Assembly: GCA_965369635.1 (NCBI GenBank) | Contig: CBDURC010000033.1 | Coordinates: 1 to 17,136, forward strand | Direction of reading: 5' to 3' | DNA length: 17,136 nt | DNA from: UBA3071 sp965369635 | GTDB taxonomy: Bacteria > Chloroflexota > Anaerolineae > UBA3071 | Shown here: in pieces, positions 1 through 7,228 of the stretch | Layout: each line of letters begins with the position of its first letter | Numbering within the stretch: position 1 is the stretch's first letter | Made by a program: the position numbers and the translations under genes | Notes under the pieces: model-generated | Seen by the model: the letters and a program-made list of their open reading frames with translations, nothing else | What the model was told of the DNA's origin: nothing | Database searches by the model: none

Positions 1-2
1 AG

Positions 3-104
3 AGCACAGAGGTTGAGTGGGCCTATCTATTCGTGTTGGATGAGAAGTTCAATCAGTACAAGGGCCTGGGTTTGTTTGAGGCGTTTATCAAAGCGGTCAG
101 GTAA
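3..104 (+). CDS. C-terminal fragment of an unknown protein (left edge)
   Basis: An open frame enters from the left edge and reads 33 residues before a TAA at 102-104. The peptide contains EVEWAYLFVLDEKFNQYKG and ends FEAFIKAVR, which has the composition of a real protein end: alternating hydrophobic and charged residues and no low complexity. The start lies outside the window, and so little is left that no family can be named. A different frame across the same DNA (ATG at 49) is poor in protein character, so this frame is preferred. Confidence 0.5.
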   Translation, partial: STEVEWAYLFVLDEKFNQYKGLGLFEAFIKAVR

Positions 105-150
105 GGGTGAGATCACATCTCGCTGCGGCGGTCGGCAACAAGGAGATCCA

Positions 151-249
151 ATGGCACCTGGCGTGATCTGCGCGGGCCTGGTCATCACCGCCCGCACCGT
201 CACCGAGGTGCAACGCCGACGAGAACGGGCGGCCCTACGGGGGCGATAA
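151..249 (+). CDS. possible 32-residue small protein
   Basis: An ATG at 151 follows a good Shine-Dalgarno sequence (AAGGAG, 140-145, spacing 5) and opens 32 codons to a TAA at 247-249. The peptide starts with a short hydrophobic stretch (PGVICAGLVITA) and ends in an Arg-rich tail (RRRERAALRGR), so it could be a small membrane-associated peptide. It ends 10 nt before the GTG start of the LiaF-like gene, which would fit translational coupling. The evidence is only the ribosome binding site and position; it may equally be a leader peptide or chance. Confidence 0.3.
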   Translation: MAPGVICAGLVITARTVTEVQRRRERAALRGR

Positions 250-259
250 GCCGCGCAGA

Positions 260-832
260 GTGGGTACGAGCAAGCCACAACAACCACAGCAGGAAGAAAT
301 GCGCAATCAAGGACAGGTGATCTTTGGTATCCTGATCATTCTCATCGGGCTGATGTTCCTGTTCGGCAATCTGTTCGACGTGAATGTGGGGGCTCTCTGC
401 TTCCCCGTCGGGCTGATCATGCTGGGGATATGGCTGCTGATTCGTCCGCTGCTGGTCGGCCCCGACACAAGGCTCCGGTTCAGGGTGTTCGGCCCTATCC
501 GCCGCAGCGGGGCCTGGCAGGTGGCCGACGAGGAGTTTTGGCTCCTCATTGGGGACGTGCGTCTGGACATGAGCCAGGCGGAGATACCCCCAGGCGAGAC
601 GCACATCCGGGTCTCTGGCTTCGTCGGCGACGTCAGGCTGCTGGTGCCGGAGGGCGTGGGCGTGTCGGTGTCCTCCATGGCCTTCGTCAGCGACGCTCGG
701 GTGCTGGGCCAACGGCGCGACGGTTTGCTGCTCCCCGTTCGCCTGACCAGCGACGACTACGAGACCGCCGAGCGCAAGGTGCACCTGGAAACGATGTTCT
801 TCGTGGGGGACGTCAGAGCCAGGCGGGCATAG
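260..832 (+). CDS. LiaF-like membrane protein (cell-wall stress response family)
   Basis: About 190 residues. Two hydrophobic helices near the N-terminus (roughly residues 19-37 and 44-62) are followed by a soluble beta-rich domain. That domain repeats the motif GDVR three times (near 98-101, 123-126 and 183-186), with phrases such as IPPGETHIRVSGFVGDVRL. This layout matches the LiaF / DUF2154 family, whose Firmicutes members restrain the LiaRS two-component system and sense envelope damage. No LiaRS kinase or regulator is visible here, so the role is inferred from family only. The start is uncertain: GTG at 260 has no clear ribosome binding site, while ATG at 299 follows AGGAAG but with only 2 nt spacing. 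The second choice would remove 13 polar residues and leave a typical family N-terminus. Confidence 0.75.
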   Translation: MGTSKPQQPQQEEMRNQGQVIFGILIILIGLMFLFGNLFDVNVGALCFPVGLIMLGIWLLIRPLLVGPDTRLRFRVFGPIRRSGAWQVADEEFWLLIGDVRLDMSQAEIPPGETHIRVSGFVGDVRLLVPEGVGVSVSSMAFVSDARVLGQRRDGLLLPVRLTSDDYETAERKVHLETMFFVGDVRARRA

Positions 833-865
833 AGGACAAGCTCTAGGCAGGTGGCGACGAACGTC

Positions 866-935
866 ATCGGACGCGGACAGACGCGGGTTTCGTCTGTTGT
901 TGTCCGTGTTCGTCCGTGGCCATCTGCGTCCCATC
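866..935 (+). repeat. phased 10-bp repeat with imperfect inverted arm
   Basis: From 896 the spacer parses into consecutive 10-bp units (896-905, 906-915, 916-925, 926-935) related to GTGTTCGTCC. The preceding stretch 868-887 carries reverse-complement-like words (CGGACGCGGACAGACG), so the whole could fold into an imperfect hairpin. It lies between the LiaF-like gene and the small ORF at 991. It may act as a transcript end or be a dispersed repeat; no T-tract is seen. Confidence 0.5.
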
Positions 936-990
936 GCGAGCCACTGGCGGGAGGCGAGATGACCGGAAATGCGTTTGGGAGGAGAAAGAC

Positions 991-1101
991 ATGAGCGATT
1001 GGCAAGATGATGAGTGGGCCTCGCTGTTCTTGGTCAGACCCGATGTGTTGATGAGCCGTATCACCGGCGACTGGCGCAAGGAGCAGGAGAACAAATCATG
1101 A
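991..1101 (+). CDS. 36-residue small protein, coupled to downstream gene
   Basis: ATG at 991 is preceded by a strong ribosome binding site (GGGAGGAG, ending 984, spacing about 6). It reads 36 residues (MSDWQDDEWASLFLV ...) to a TGA at 1099-1101. The stop overlaps the ATG of the next gene as ATGA, a classic translational-coupling arrangement. The peptide is acidic at the start and basic/polar at the end, with Trp residues, and has no membrane helix. I recognise no family. The strong ribosome binding site plus the ATGA overlap make it more likely than chance that it is translated, either as a functional small protein or as a leader that sets expression of the downstream gene. Confidence 0.5.
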   Translation: MSDWQDDEWASLFLVRPDVLMSRITGDWRKEQENKS

Positions 1102-2000
1102 AACGAGCCGTCAGCGTGAGCCTGGGTAGTTCCAGCCGCGACAAACGGGTCGTTGTCCACTTCAAAGGCCAGCCCATAAGCATCGAACGCATCGGCACCG
1201 ACGGCGACGCGGAGAAAGCTCGGCGGTTGTTTGCCGATCTCGATGGCAAGGTTGATGCCCTGGCCGTGGGTGGTGTGGACCTGTACTTCCGCCTCGGTGG
1301 TCGAGAATACCCCGTGCACGCGGCGCTGAAGCTGGTGCAAGACGTCCACCAAACGCCGGTGGTGGATGGACGGGGCCTGAAGCACAACACGCTGGAGCGA
1401 CGGGTGTTCGAGCTGGCAGAGCCGGAGTTGGGCAGCATGCCTCATTTCGGCAGTGCGTTCATACCGGTGGCGATTGATCGCCTGGGCCTGGCCCGGGCGG
1501 TGGAAGAGGTGGCCGACGAAGTGGTCTACGGCGACCTCATGATCGCCCTCGGCATCCCCATCGTCATACGGGGCTTCGATCGCTTCCGCAAGATAGCGCG
1601 GGTGCTACTGCCCATCGTCAGCGTCTTCCCCATGAGCTTGCTGTTCTACGGGAGCATGGGGGAAGAACCCAAGCCCAAGTTCCATCGCTACTGGCAGGAT
1701 GCCGATCTGATCGCCGGTGACTTCATGTTCATGCGCAAGTACTTCCCCTACGACCTCAGCGGCAAAACAGTCGTCACCAATACCACCACCGACGAGAACA
1801 TCGAGTTGCTGCGAGAGCGGGGCGTGCACATGGTGATCACCACCACGCCCCGCTACGAAGGGCGCTCTTTCGGCACCAACACGATGGAGGCAGCCCTGAC
1901 CGCCTATGCGGGCAAGGGCCGCCCTCTGAGCGATGCTGAGCTTAACGCGTTGATTGATGAGCTCGACATCCGGCCCAGCGTACATAGACTGAACGAGTGA
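1098..2000 (+). CDS. conserved protein, quinate 5-dehydrogenase-annotated family
   Basis: Exactly 300 residues from the ATG at 1098. This start is chosen because it overlaps the preceding stop (ATGA) and gives the recognisable N-terminus MKRAVSVSLGSSSRDKRVVV. Other visible blocks are ERIGTDGD (30-37), DALAVGGVDLYF (53-64), VVDGRGLKHNTLERRV (88-103) and a C-terminal half with SGKTVVTNTTTDENIELL (221-238). From memory these blocks match a family that databases annotate as quinate 5-dehydrogenase in anaerobic Firmicutes, Thermotogae and Chloroflexota. I do not see a textbook GxGxxG NAD motif, so the enzyme name should be treated as a label. A GTG at 1014 would extend it through the small upstream ORF and is rejected. 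The nuclease gene follows after 7 nt. Confidence 0.6.
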   Translation: MKRAVSVSLGSSSRDKRVVVHFKGQPISIERIGTDGDAEKARRLFADLDGKVDALAVGGVDLYFRLGGREYPVHAALKLVQDVHQTPVVDGRGLKHNTLERRVFELAEPELGSMPHFGSAFIPVAIDRLGLARAVEEVADEVVYGDLMIALGIPIVIRGFDRFRKIARVLLPIVSVFPMSLLFYGSMGEEPKPKFHRYWQDADLIAGDFMFMRKYFPYDLSGKTVVTNTTTDENIELLRERGVHMVITTTPRYEGRSFGTNTMEAALTAYAGKGRPLSDAELNALIDELDIRPSVHRLNE

Positions 2001-2007
2001 AACCAGC

Positions 2008-2856
2008 ATGGAAACCCGCGGAGAAGTGCTGGTCGCCATCATGAACAACCCACTGGACTTCGCCATTGCCCGCGACCAGCATTGGTATCGCATCCCGGTG
2101 TCCAGCGTGGAGAAGTGGCTCAAAGAGCGTTGGCCGCCGCAATGGCTGGCTTTCTACCAGACCAAGATCTTCGGCGACGAAGCCCACGCGGTCAACTACT
2201 ACGCCCGCGTGCTGGAAACCCGCAAGGTCTTCCGCTGGCAACTCTTGCCCGATGAACCGCGCGACAAGAAGGGACAGCGACGCTATTACCAGTTGCTGCT
2301 GTCGCCGTTGCAGCGGTTGCCGCGGCCCATTCTGAGTCGGCGTTGGCGGCGTATCTTTTTCATCCGTACCACCTGGCAGAAGTTCATGAACGCCGAGGAG
2401 ATCAACGACCTGTATGACGAGAGCCCGCTGGAGGACCGGTTGTGGGCCGAATTCAAGTATCTGAAGATCAATGCAGAGCGGCAGGAGTTCGTGCAGGTAA
2501 AGGAACGCATGTACGCGCTCGATTTCGCCATCTACTGCGCTTCGGGCAAGATTGACGTGGAGACCGACGGCGACACCTGGCACGCTGACCGTGAGCGCAT
2601 CCCTCTCGACAACCTGCGAGACAACGATCTGGAGACAGTCGGCTGGAGGGTTCTGCGCTTCAATACTCATCACATTCGCAAGGCAATGGCAGAGTATTGC
2701 GTGCCCACCATCGTGGAGAACGTCAACAGGTTGGGTGGCGTGAATGGGGGTAGGCTAGTGCCGCGCAGGATCAGCCTGGATGGCCCAGGAGGGTGGTGGC
2801 AATTGACTCTGTTTGAGCCTGGTATCCGAGGAGATGCTTCGGGACCCGCCAGCTAG
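2008..2856 (+). CDS. DUF559/Vsr-like PD-(D/E)XK nuclease-domain protein
   Basis: 282 residues. The C-terminal half (about 138-240) has the layout of the Vsr-like/DUF559 branch of PD-(D/E)XK nucleases. It shows SPLEDRLW with E142, then LDFAIYC with D172, then VETDGDTWH with E185, D187 and H192, then DNLRDNDLETVGWRVLRF (201-218), which resembles the R-D-x-x-L-x-x-x-G-W-x-V-L-R-F block of that family. The N-terminal half (about 18-135) is a separate, unrecognised domain with WYRIPV, AFYQTKIFGDEAHAVNYYARV and RRIFFIRTTWQKF. The catalytic residues look intact, so activity on DNA is plausible; a role in repair or defence is inference. Ribosome binding is weak at 2008, and ATG at 2041 is an alternative start. 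Confidence 0.65.
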   Translation: METRGEVLVAIMNNPLDFAIARDQHWYRIPVSSVEKWLKERWPPQWLAFYQTKIFGDEAHAVNYYARVLETRKVFRWQLLPDEPRDKKGQRRYYQLLLSPLQRLPRPILSRRWRRIFFIRTTWQKFMNAEEINDLYDESPLEDRLWAEFKYLKINAERQEFVQVKERMYALDFAIYCASGKIDVETDGDTWHADRERIPLDNLRDNDLETVGWRVLRFNTHHIRKAMAEYCVPTIVENVNRLGGVNGGRLVPRRISLDGPGGWWQLTLFEPGIRGDASGPAS

Positions 2857-2898
2857 CCAGGAGCGGGCGGTGACGAAGGTGTGGCGGGAGTTGAGGAG

Positions 2899-3030
2899 AT
2901 GCTGGGAGGTGGCGAAGTGGACGCTATCTGGTGGGACCGGCTGGGGTTGATGCTGGATGAGAGCGAGCGTCGGGCAGCGCAAGAGGTGGTTCGCCACTTG
3001 CAGGATTACGTAGGGTTGGGGAGACCATGA
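2899..3030 (+). CDS. 43-residue small protein, coupled to GT39 gene
   Basis: ATG at 2899, with GGGAG at 2886-2890 (spacing 8), opens 43 codons ending in a TGA at 3028-3030. The TGA overlaps the ATG of the large glycosyltransferase gene as ATGA. The sequence (… EVDAIWWDRLGLMLDESERR …, ending HLQDYVGLGRP) looks like an amphipathic helical peptide and is protein-like in composition. A GTG at 2881 in the same frame would add six residues. No family is recognised. It is the second case in this window of a tiny ORF joined by ATGA to a larger gene. Confidence 0.45.
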   Translation: MLGGGEVDAIWWDRLGLMLDESERRAAQEVVRHLQDYVGLGRP

Positions 3031-6000
3031 AACGCTTACTTGCCTTCATTGTCGCTTTCACCTTGGCCGCTGTCGCCCAGCGTACGCTGAGCAATGGAGG
3101 TATCCCCAGCGACGCGGCCATCCTCTTCGGACTGGCGGCGCTGGTCTTCGCTGCAGCGGCGGAGAAGCCTTCGGCCTGGCCCAGTTTGCCCCCGCGCCGC
3201 CGCTGGCCGCGTTGGGCGCTCGCCCTGGCTGGCGTCGCGTTGCTGTTCGGAGTTGCTGCCTTCGTTCTCTTTTGGCGCGCCCGCGGCTTGTCGACCCAAT
3301 TTACTGGCCCCGCCTTCTGGCTCTGGCTCATCAGCATTCCCCTCTTCCTGGCCGCCACCTGGTTTGAGCAAATCCGAGATCCGCAATCGAAGTCGCAGAT
3401 CGCGAATCGTGAATCCGAAAGCACAAATCGCAAATCACCCATCGCAAATCGCAAGTCTCCAATCTCTAATCTCAAATCTCTAGTCTCCAATCGGGAGCTT
3501 ATCATACTGCTCCTCATCCTTCTCGCCGCTTTCTTCCTCCGCACGTGGCAACTTGATGCCATCCCCGCCGGTTGCCAGTCGGACGAGTGCAACAATGGAC
3601 TTGATGCGCTGGAGTGGCTGGCTGGCGCGCCGTACACCCCCTTCGCGGAGACCAACGAGGGACAGGCCACCTTCTTCACCTACCTGCTGGCCTTGTTCTT
3701 CAGGCTGTTCGGCGCCAGCGTCCCCACCATGCGGTTGGTCTCGGCTATCGGTGGCTTGCTGACCGTGCTCGCTTTCTACTTCCTGGCCCGCGATCTGTTC
3801 GGGTCGAAGGTGGGGCTGGCCGCCGCTGGCTTGCTGGCCGCGTCCAGATGGCACCTCACTTTCAGCCGCATCATCTACGAGCTCATCCTCACGCCGCTGT
3901 TCGAACTGCTGCTCTTCATCTTCCTGCTGCGGGCGCTGTGCAACGGGCGACGGCGCGACTGGGCGCTGGCTGGCGTGGCCCTCAGCGCGGGGCTGAACAC
4001 CTATACGGCGTTCAGAGTGATACCGTTCCTCGTTGCTGGGTTTTTGCTGTATTGGTTTGTGTACACGGCGGTGACGGCTGTTGGGATAAGGAGACAAGGA
4101 GACCAGGAGACAAGGAGGCCGGACTCCTTGTCTCCCGCTCACCTTGTCCCCTTGTCTCAATTGGAGGGATTAGCCTGCTTTGCCGGGGCGGCAGCCCTGA
4201 CGGTGCTGCCGCTGGGCGTGTATGTGTTGCAGCACTGGAACGTCTTCCTCAGCCGCACGCAGCACATCTCTGTTTTTCGGGATGTCGAGCGGGTCGGCTC
4301 CTATGCCCCGCTGTGGAGCAATCTGCGCAAGACGCTCTACATGTTCAACTGGAAGGGGGACATGGCGGCGCTGAACAACCTGCCGGGCGCGCCGCTGCTG
4401 GACGCTATCGTGGCCGTGCTGTTTGTCCTTGGCCTAGCCTACGCACTGCGCCACATCCTTCGACCGCTCTCCTTCCTCTTTGTGACCTGGTTCATCGCTG
4501 TGGGCAGCGTCGCTGTGCTCTCCGTGGGGCACGAAGCCCCCACCGCCCGTCGGCCTATCGGTCTGGTGCCGCTTATCTACCTGCTGGTGGCGCTGGTGAT
4601 TGACCAGACCTGGCGGGCCGTGCGCCGTGCCGGGTGGCGCGACGCGCTATCTGAGCGTGTGTTCGCCGGCGGGCTGGCGCTGCTCGTGGTTGGTGTGGGG
4701 ATCGGCAACGCCCGCACCTACTTCCTGGAGCAGGCGAAAGACGCCGCGGTATTGTTCGCCTACAGCCCCAGTGAGTCCGCGGTCGGACATTACCTGGCCG
4801 AGCTGGAGGGGGATCCCTACATCCTCATGACCCCGGGATACTCGCACCACTCGGCAGTGCAGTTCATCGGCAGGCGGCCAGTCATACCGCTCAACCTGGG
4901 ACAGCAGGTGCCGCTGAGGGAGGACACGGACCGCGACCTCGTCTATGTGCTGGAGCCGGTGGATGAGCGCCTCGGCCCGCTCTTCCAGCAGGTCTACCCG
5001 GGCGGGACGTGGCAAGTGCACCGCGACAGCTTGGGGAGGGTGCTGTTCATTTCCTTTGAAGTGCCGCAGGAGACGCTGGCCGCCGCTCGCGGCCTGGCCG
5101 GGCGCTACTTCCGCGGGCAGGAGATGGCGGGAGCCCCTGCAGTGGCACAGCGGGAGGAGTCGCTGGACTTCGATTGGGCCGCTACGCCGCCGTTGGCACC
5201 GCCTTTTGCTGCCTCGTGGGAGGGGGCGCTGCTGGTGCCCCGCTATGGCGAGTACCACTTCGAGCTGACTGCCGAGGGCGGCCATGGCCGCGTCTTGCTC
5301 GATGGTCAGTCCCTGGTGGAGGCGGACGATGGCCAGGCCCAGGCGCAGCGCACGCTGGCCGGCGGCTTCTATGGCTTCGAAGCCGAGTTCATCTCCGGAG
5401 ACGCACCGCAGCGGCTGCGGCTGGCCTGGTCTGGCCCTGACTTTGGCTTGCAGGCTGTAGGTGCAGGCGCGCTCTACACGCTGCCGGGCGCGGCCAACGG
5501 CTTGGTCGGTTACTACTACTCCAATCGCAATTGGAGCGGCACGCCTGCGCTCATCCAGCGCGACCTGTTCATTCTGCCCAACAACCCGTTGCGCGAGCCG
5601 TTCAGCATCCTCTGGACGGGCAAGATTGCCGCCCCGCGGGCTGGACATTACCGCTTCGGCACCCGATCCGACGATGGTTCGTTGGTCTATGTGGACGGGC
5701 AGCTCGTGGTGGACAATGGTGGTGAGCACGGCTCCGAGTACCGCGAGGGGAGCATCCAACTCACTGAGGGCTTCCACGGCATCGAAGTGCGTTACTTCCA
5801 GATGGGAGGCAGCCGGGAGATGCAGCTCTGGTGGGCGCCACCAGGCGGGGGGCAGGAGATCATCCCCAGCCAGTACCTGCTACCGCTGGAGGAGGTGCCG
5901 GAAGGGCTGGAGTTGCCGGAACTGGTGGTCGCACCGCCTGTGCCCACGTTGGAGAAGATCCCTGTTGAGCAGGAGATCGCTCCAGCGCCCTCCGCGCCGC

Positions 6001-6881
6001 CGCCTGTCGAGCAGCCAGCCGTTAGCCTGGCTCCGGACCTTTCCGTCCTCGAACTGCCCCTGCTGTGGCAGGTGGGCCGTTGCGGCAGCAGCAAGGCAGA
6101 GTTCCAATTGCCCCGCGGCGTCGCCGTGGACGCAGAGGGCAACGTCTACGTGGCCGATGCCGATAACCATCGTGTGGTCAAGCTCAGCGCTGACGGTGAA
6201 CCGCTGCTCACCTGGGGCAGGGAAGGCGAAGGGGATGGCCAGTTCATCGAGCCCTTCGATGTGGTGGTGGATTCGTTGGGTAACGTTGTCGTCCTCGATG
6301 CTGTGGCACACCGTCTGCAGCGCTTCACAGCCGAAGGGAAGCTGATGGCTGCCTTCGGTCGTGAAATGGCCTTCTACCGCCCGCGGGGGTTGGGCACTGA
6401 TACACAGGACAACCTCTACATCGCCGACACCGGCGGCGTGCGATTGCTCAAGCTGTCGCCCGACGGCGTGAGGCTGATGCAGGTCGGCGGGCCGGAGGAG
6501 ACAATTGGCCCGGGCCAACCCACCGACGTCGCCATCTCGCCGGCAGGGGAGATCTACCTGGTCGAGGCCATGAGCGGTACGCTGTGGTGGCTGGACGCGG
6601 CTGGCACGGTGCTGGGACGCTGGCAGGTGGCGCAGGCCAACACCCTCGACAGCCCCCATGTCGCTGTCGGCCCCAAGGGCCGGGTCTACGTGACTGACCC
6701 CGAAGGCGGGCGAGTGTTGGTCTTCACCGCCGACGGCCAGCCGCTGGGCCAGTTCGGTTCTATGGGCGACGGGTCGGGCCAGTTCCGCAAGCCAGTGGGC
6801 ATCGCCGTGGGAGCGGATGGCAAGGTGGTCGTTAGCGACAGCCACGGCTGCCGTATCGCAGCCTTTGGCCCGCCGGAATAG
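3027..6881 (+). CDS. GT39-like membrane glycosyltransferase with PA14 and NHL domains
   Basis: 1284 residues, far longer than usual for the family because of an extracytoplasmic extension. The N-terminal ~570 residues hold about a dozen hydrophobic helices and a PMT_2/GT39-type signature: SDECNNGLDALEW with D186-E187, then a polar loop, then ATFFTYLLALFFRLFGAS. Such enzymes move sugars from lipid carriers, with the catalytic Asp in the first outer loop. Residues ~688-820 and ~825-955 are two PA14-like domains (GRYFRG ... GEYHFELTAEGGHGRVLLDG; GYYYSN ... GHYRFGTRSDDGSLVYVDG). A Pro-rich linker (~955-1005) leads to an NHL beta-propeller (~1012-1284) with repeated phrases such as GVAVDAEGNVYVADADNHRV. 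The likely location is the cell envelope, and the target is unknown. Two short-unit repeat arrays lie inside the gene in frame (3368-3492, 4090-4158). The ATG overlaps the upstream small ORF stop. Confidence 0.8.
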   Translation: MKRLLAFIVAFTLAAVAQRTLSNGGIPSDAAILFGLAALVFAAAAEKPSAWPSLPPRRRWPRWALALAGVALLFGVAAFVLFWRARGLSTQFTGPAFWLWLISIPLFLAATWFEQIRDPQSKSQIANRESESTNRKSPIANRKSPISNLKSLVSNRELIILLLILLAAFFLRTWQLDAIPAGCQSDECNNGLDALEWLAGAPYTPFAETNEGQATFFTYLLALFFRLFGASVPTMRLVSAIGGLLTVLAFYFLARDLFGSKVGLAAAGLLAASRWHLTFSRIIYELILTPLFELLLFIFLLRALCNGRRRDWALAGVALSAGLNTYTAFRVIPFLVAGFLLYWFVYTAVTAVGIRRQGDQETRRPDSLSPAHLVPLSQLEGLACFAGAAALTVLPLGVYVLQHWNVFLSRTQHISVFRDVERVGSYAPLWSNLRKTLYMFNWKGDMAALNNLPGAPLLDAIVAVLFVLGLAYALRHILRPLSFLFVTWFIAVGSVAVLSVGHEAPTARRPIGLVPLIYLLVALVIDQTWRAVRRAGWRDALSERVFAGGLALLVVGVGIGNARTYFLEQAKDAAVLFAYSPSESAVGHYLAELEGDPYILMTPGYSHHSAVQFIGRRPVIPLNLGQQVPLREDTDRDLVYVLEPVDERLGPLFQQVYPGGTWQVHRDSLGRVLFISFEVPQETLAAARGLAGRYFRGQEMAGAPAVAQREESLDFDWAATPPLAPPFAASWEGALLVPRYGEYHFELTAEGGHGRVLLDGQSLVEADDGQAQAQRTLAGGFYGFEAEFISGDAPQRLRLAWSGPDFGLQAVGAGALYTLPGAANGLVGYYYSNRNWSGTPALIQRDLFILPNNPLREPFSILWTGKIAAPRAGHYRFGTRSDDGSLVYVDGQLVVDNGGEHGSEYREGSIQLTEGFHGIEVRYFQMGGSREMQLWWAPPGGGQEIIPSQYLLPLEEVPEGLELPELVVAPPVPTLEKIPVEQEIAPAPSAPPPVEQPAVSLAPDLSVLELPLLWQVGRCGSSKAEFQLPRGVAVDAEGNVYVADADNHRVVKLSADGEPLLTWGREGEGDGQFIEPFDVVVDSLGNVVVLDAVAHRLQRFTAEGKLMAAFGREMAFYRPRGLGTDTQDNLYIADTGGVRLLKLSPDGVRLMQVGGPEETIGPGQPTDVAISPAGEIYLVEAMSGTLWWLDAAGTVLGRWQVAQANTLDSPHVAVGPKGRVYVTDPEGGRVLVFTADGQPLGQFGSMGDGSGQFRKPVGIAVGADGKVVVSDSHGCRIAAFGPPE
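3368..3492 (+). repeat. 18-unit heptanucleotide array inside the GT39 gene
   Basis: 125 bp parse cleanly into 17 units of 7 bp and one of 6 bp (3389-3394), most ending in ATC or GTC, with core words GCAAATC, TCCAATC and TCTAATC. Because 7 bp times 3 makes 7 codons, the protein shows a matching heptapeptide repeat of the type S-P-I-A-N-R-K over residues ~121-156. This polar stretch sits between two membrane helices and is not expected in a GT39 protein, so it looks like an in-frame insertion or expansion. Confidence 0.85.
4090..4158 (+). repeat. inverted octanucleotide array inside the GT39 gene
   Basis: Forward octamers of GGAGACAA type start at 4090, 4098 and 4106, followed by a variant at 4114. 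Reverse-complement octamers of TTGTCTCC type then run to 4158. The central part is a perfect 12-bp hairpin (GGAGACAAGGAG at 4106-4117, CTCCTTGTCTCC at 4124-4135, six-base loop). It stays in frame and encodes a polar insert (about residues 355-378) between membrane helices. Confidence 0.85.
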
Positions 6882-6917
6882 GACAACGGATTGGGAAATC
6901 AACGGATGGGGCAGCAA

Positions 6918-6985
6918 GCAGGCTGAAGGGTCTGACAGGATTGGTGTCCCAATCTGCCGGTCTGCCAGCCTGCCAACTTGCCGCC
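6918..6985 (+). repeat. inverted, octamer-based repeat downstream of GT39 gene
   Basis: Four phased octamers of CTGCCRRY type (6954-6961, 6962-6969, 6970-6977, 6978-6985) follow a stretch with complementary words. GCAGGCTG at 6918-6925 pairs with CAGCCTGC at 6966-6973. The element begins 36 nt after the stop of the 1284-residue gene and may also serve as its transcript end. It opens the 365-bp spacer 6882-7246, which otherwise holds the promoter, leader and second repeat listed separately. Confidence 0.6.
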
Positions 6986-6992
6986 TTATGTT

Positions 6993-7020
6993 TTGCCATT
7001 TCCCAAGGGCATGATATAAT
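6993..7020 (+). promoter_or_regulatory. sigma-70-type promoter for sucC
   Basis: TTGCCA (6993-6998) and a perfect TATAAT (7015-7020) are separated by 16 bp. This is the best promoter match upstream of sucC and predicts a transcript start near 7027 and an untranslated leader of about 220 nt. Confidence 0.6.
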
Positions 7021-7076
7021 CGCACTGTTGAATCTAATCCCTTGTCCAGAGGTATCTTGGCGAGGGTGCTTTGTGT

Positions 7077-7106
7077 GGCCGGGTCAATGGCGCCCCGGCG
7101 CTTTTC
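7077..7106 (+). terminator. possible attenuator/terminator hairpin in sucC leader
   Basis: GCCGGG (7078-7083) can pair with CCCGGC (7094-7099) around a 10-nt loop, followed by GC and TTTT. It lies about 50 nt after the predicted start of the sucC transcript, so it could end a short RNA or attenuate sucC. The stem is only 6 bp and the T-run short; the call is tentative. Confidence 0.25.
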
Positions 7107-7191
7107 GCGAGGGCAGAGCCTGATGGCAAGGTGTCGCATTCCGAGCCTCTGTTCACGAGGTTAAGTCCTTCACAGCGGTTGGCGATACCTG

Positions 7192-7228
7192 CTACCAATC
7201 TACCAATCTACCGGTCTACCAATCTACC
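7192..7228 (+). repeat. octanucleotide tandem repeat (CTACCAAT) before sucC
   Basis: Four full octamers (three CTACCAAT, one CTACCGGT) and a partial fifth run head to tail from 7192 to 7228, ending 5 nt before the sucC ribosome binding site. The unit is one transition pattern away from the CTGCCRRY units at 6954-6985. Confidence 0.85.

Noticed and set aside
49..249. Longer frame through the left edge (ATG at 49 to 249)
   Set aside because: The part before 151 has poor protein character and overlaps a better frame; only the ribosome-binding-site-linked ATG at 151 is kept as a tentative small ORF.
1014..1097. N-terminal extension of the quinate 5-dehydrogenase-like protein from a GTG at 1014
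   Set aside because: The ATG at 1098 overlaps the preceding stop as ATGA and gives the conserved family N-terminus; the extension is another frame of the small ORF.
3368..3492. CRISPR-like array
   Set aside because: Units are 7 bp with no spacers of normal length, and the region is coding; it is a short-unit tandem repeat.
5880..7139. 419-codon open frame on the minus strand opposite the NHL region
   Set aside because: It is a shadow of the high-GC coding frame: rich in His, Gln, Arg and Ala with no domain signature, while the plus frame has clear PA14 and NHL motifs.
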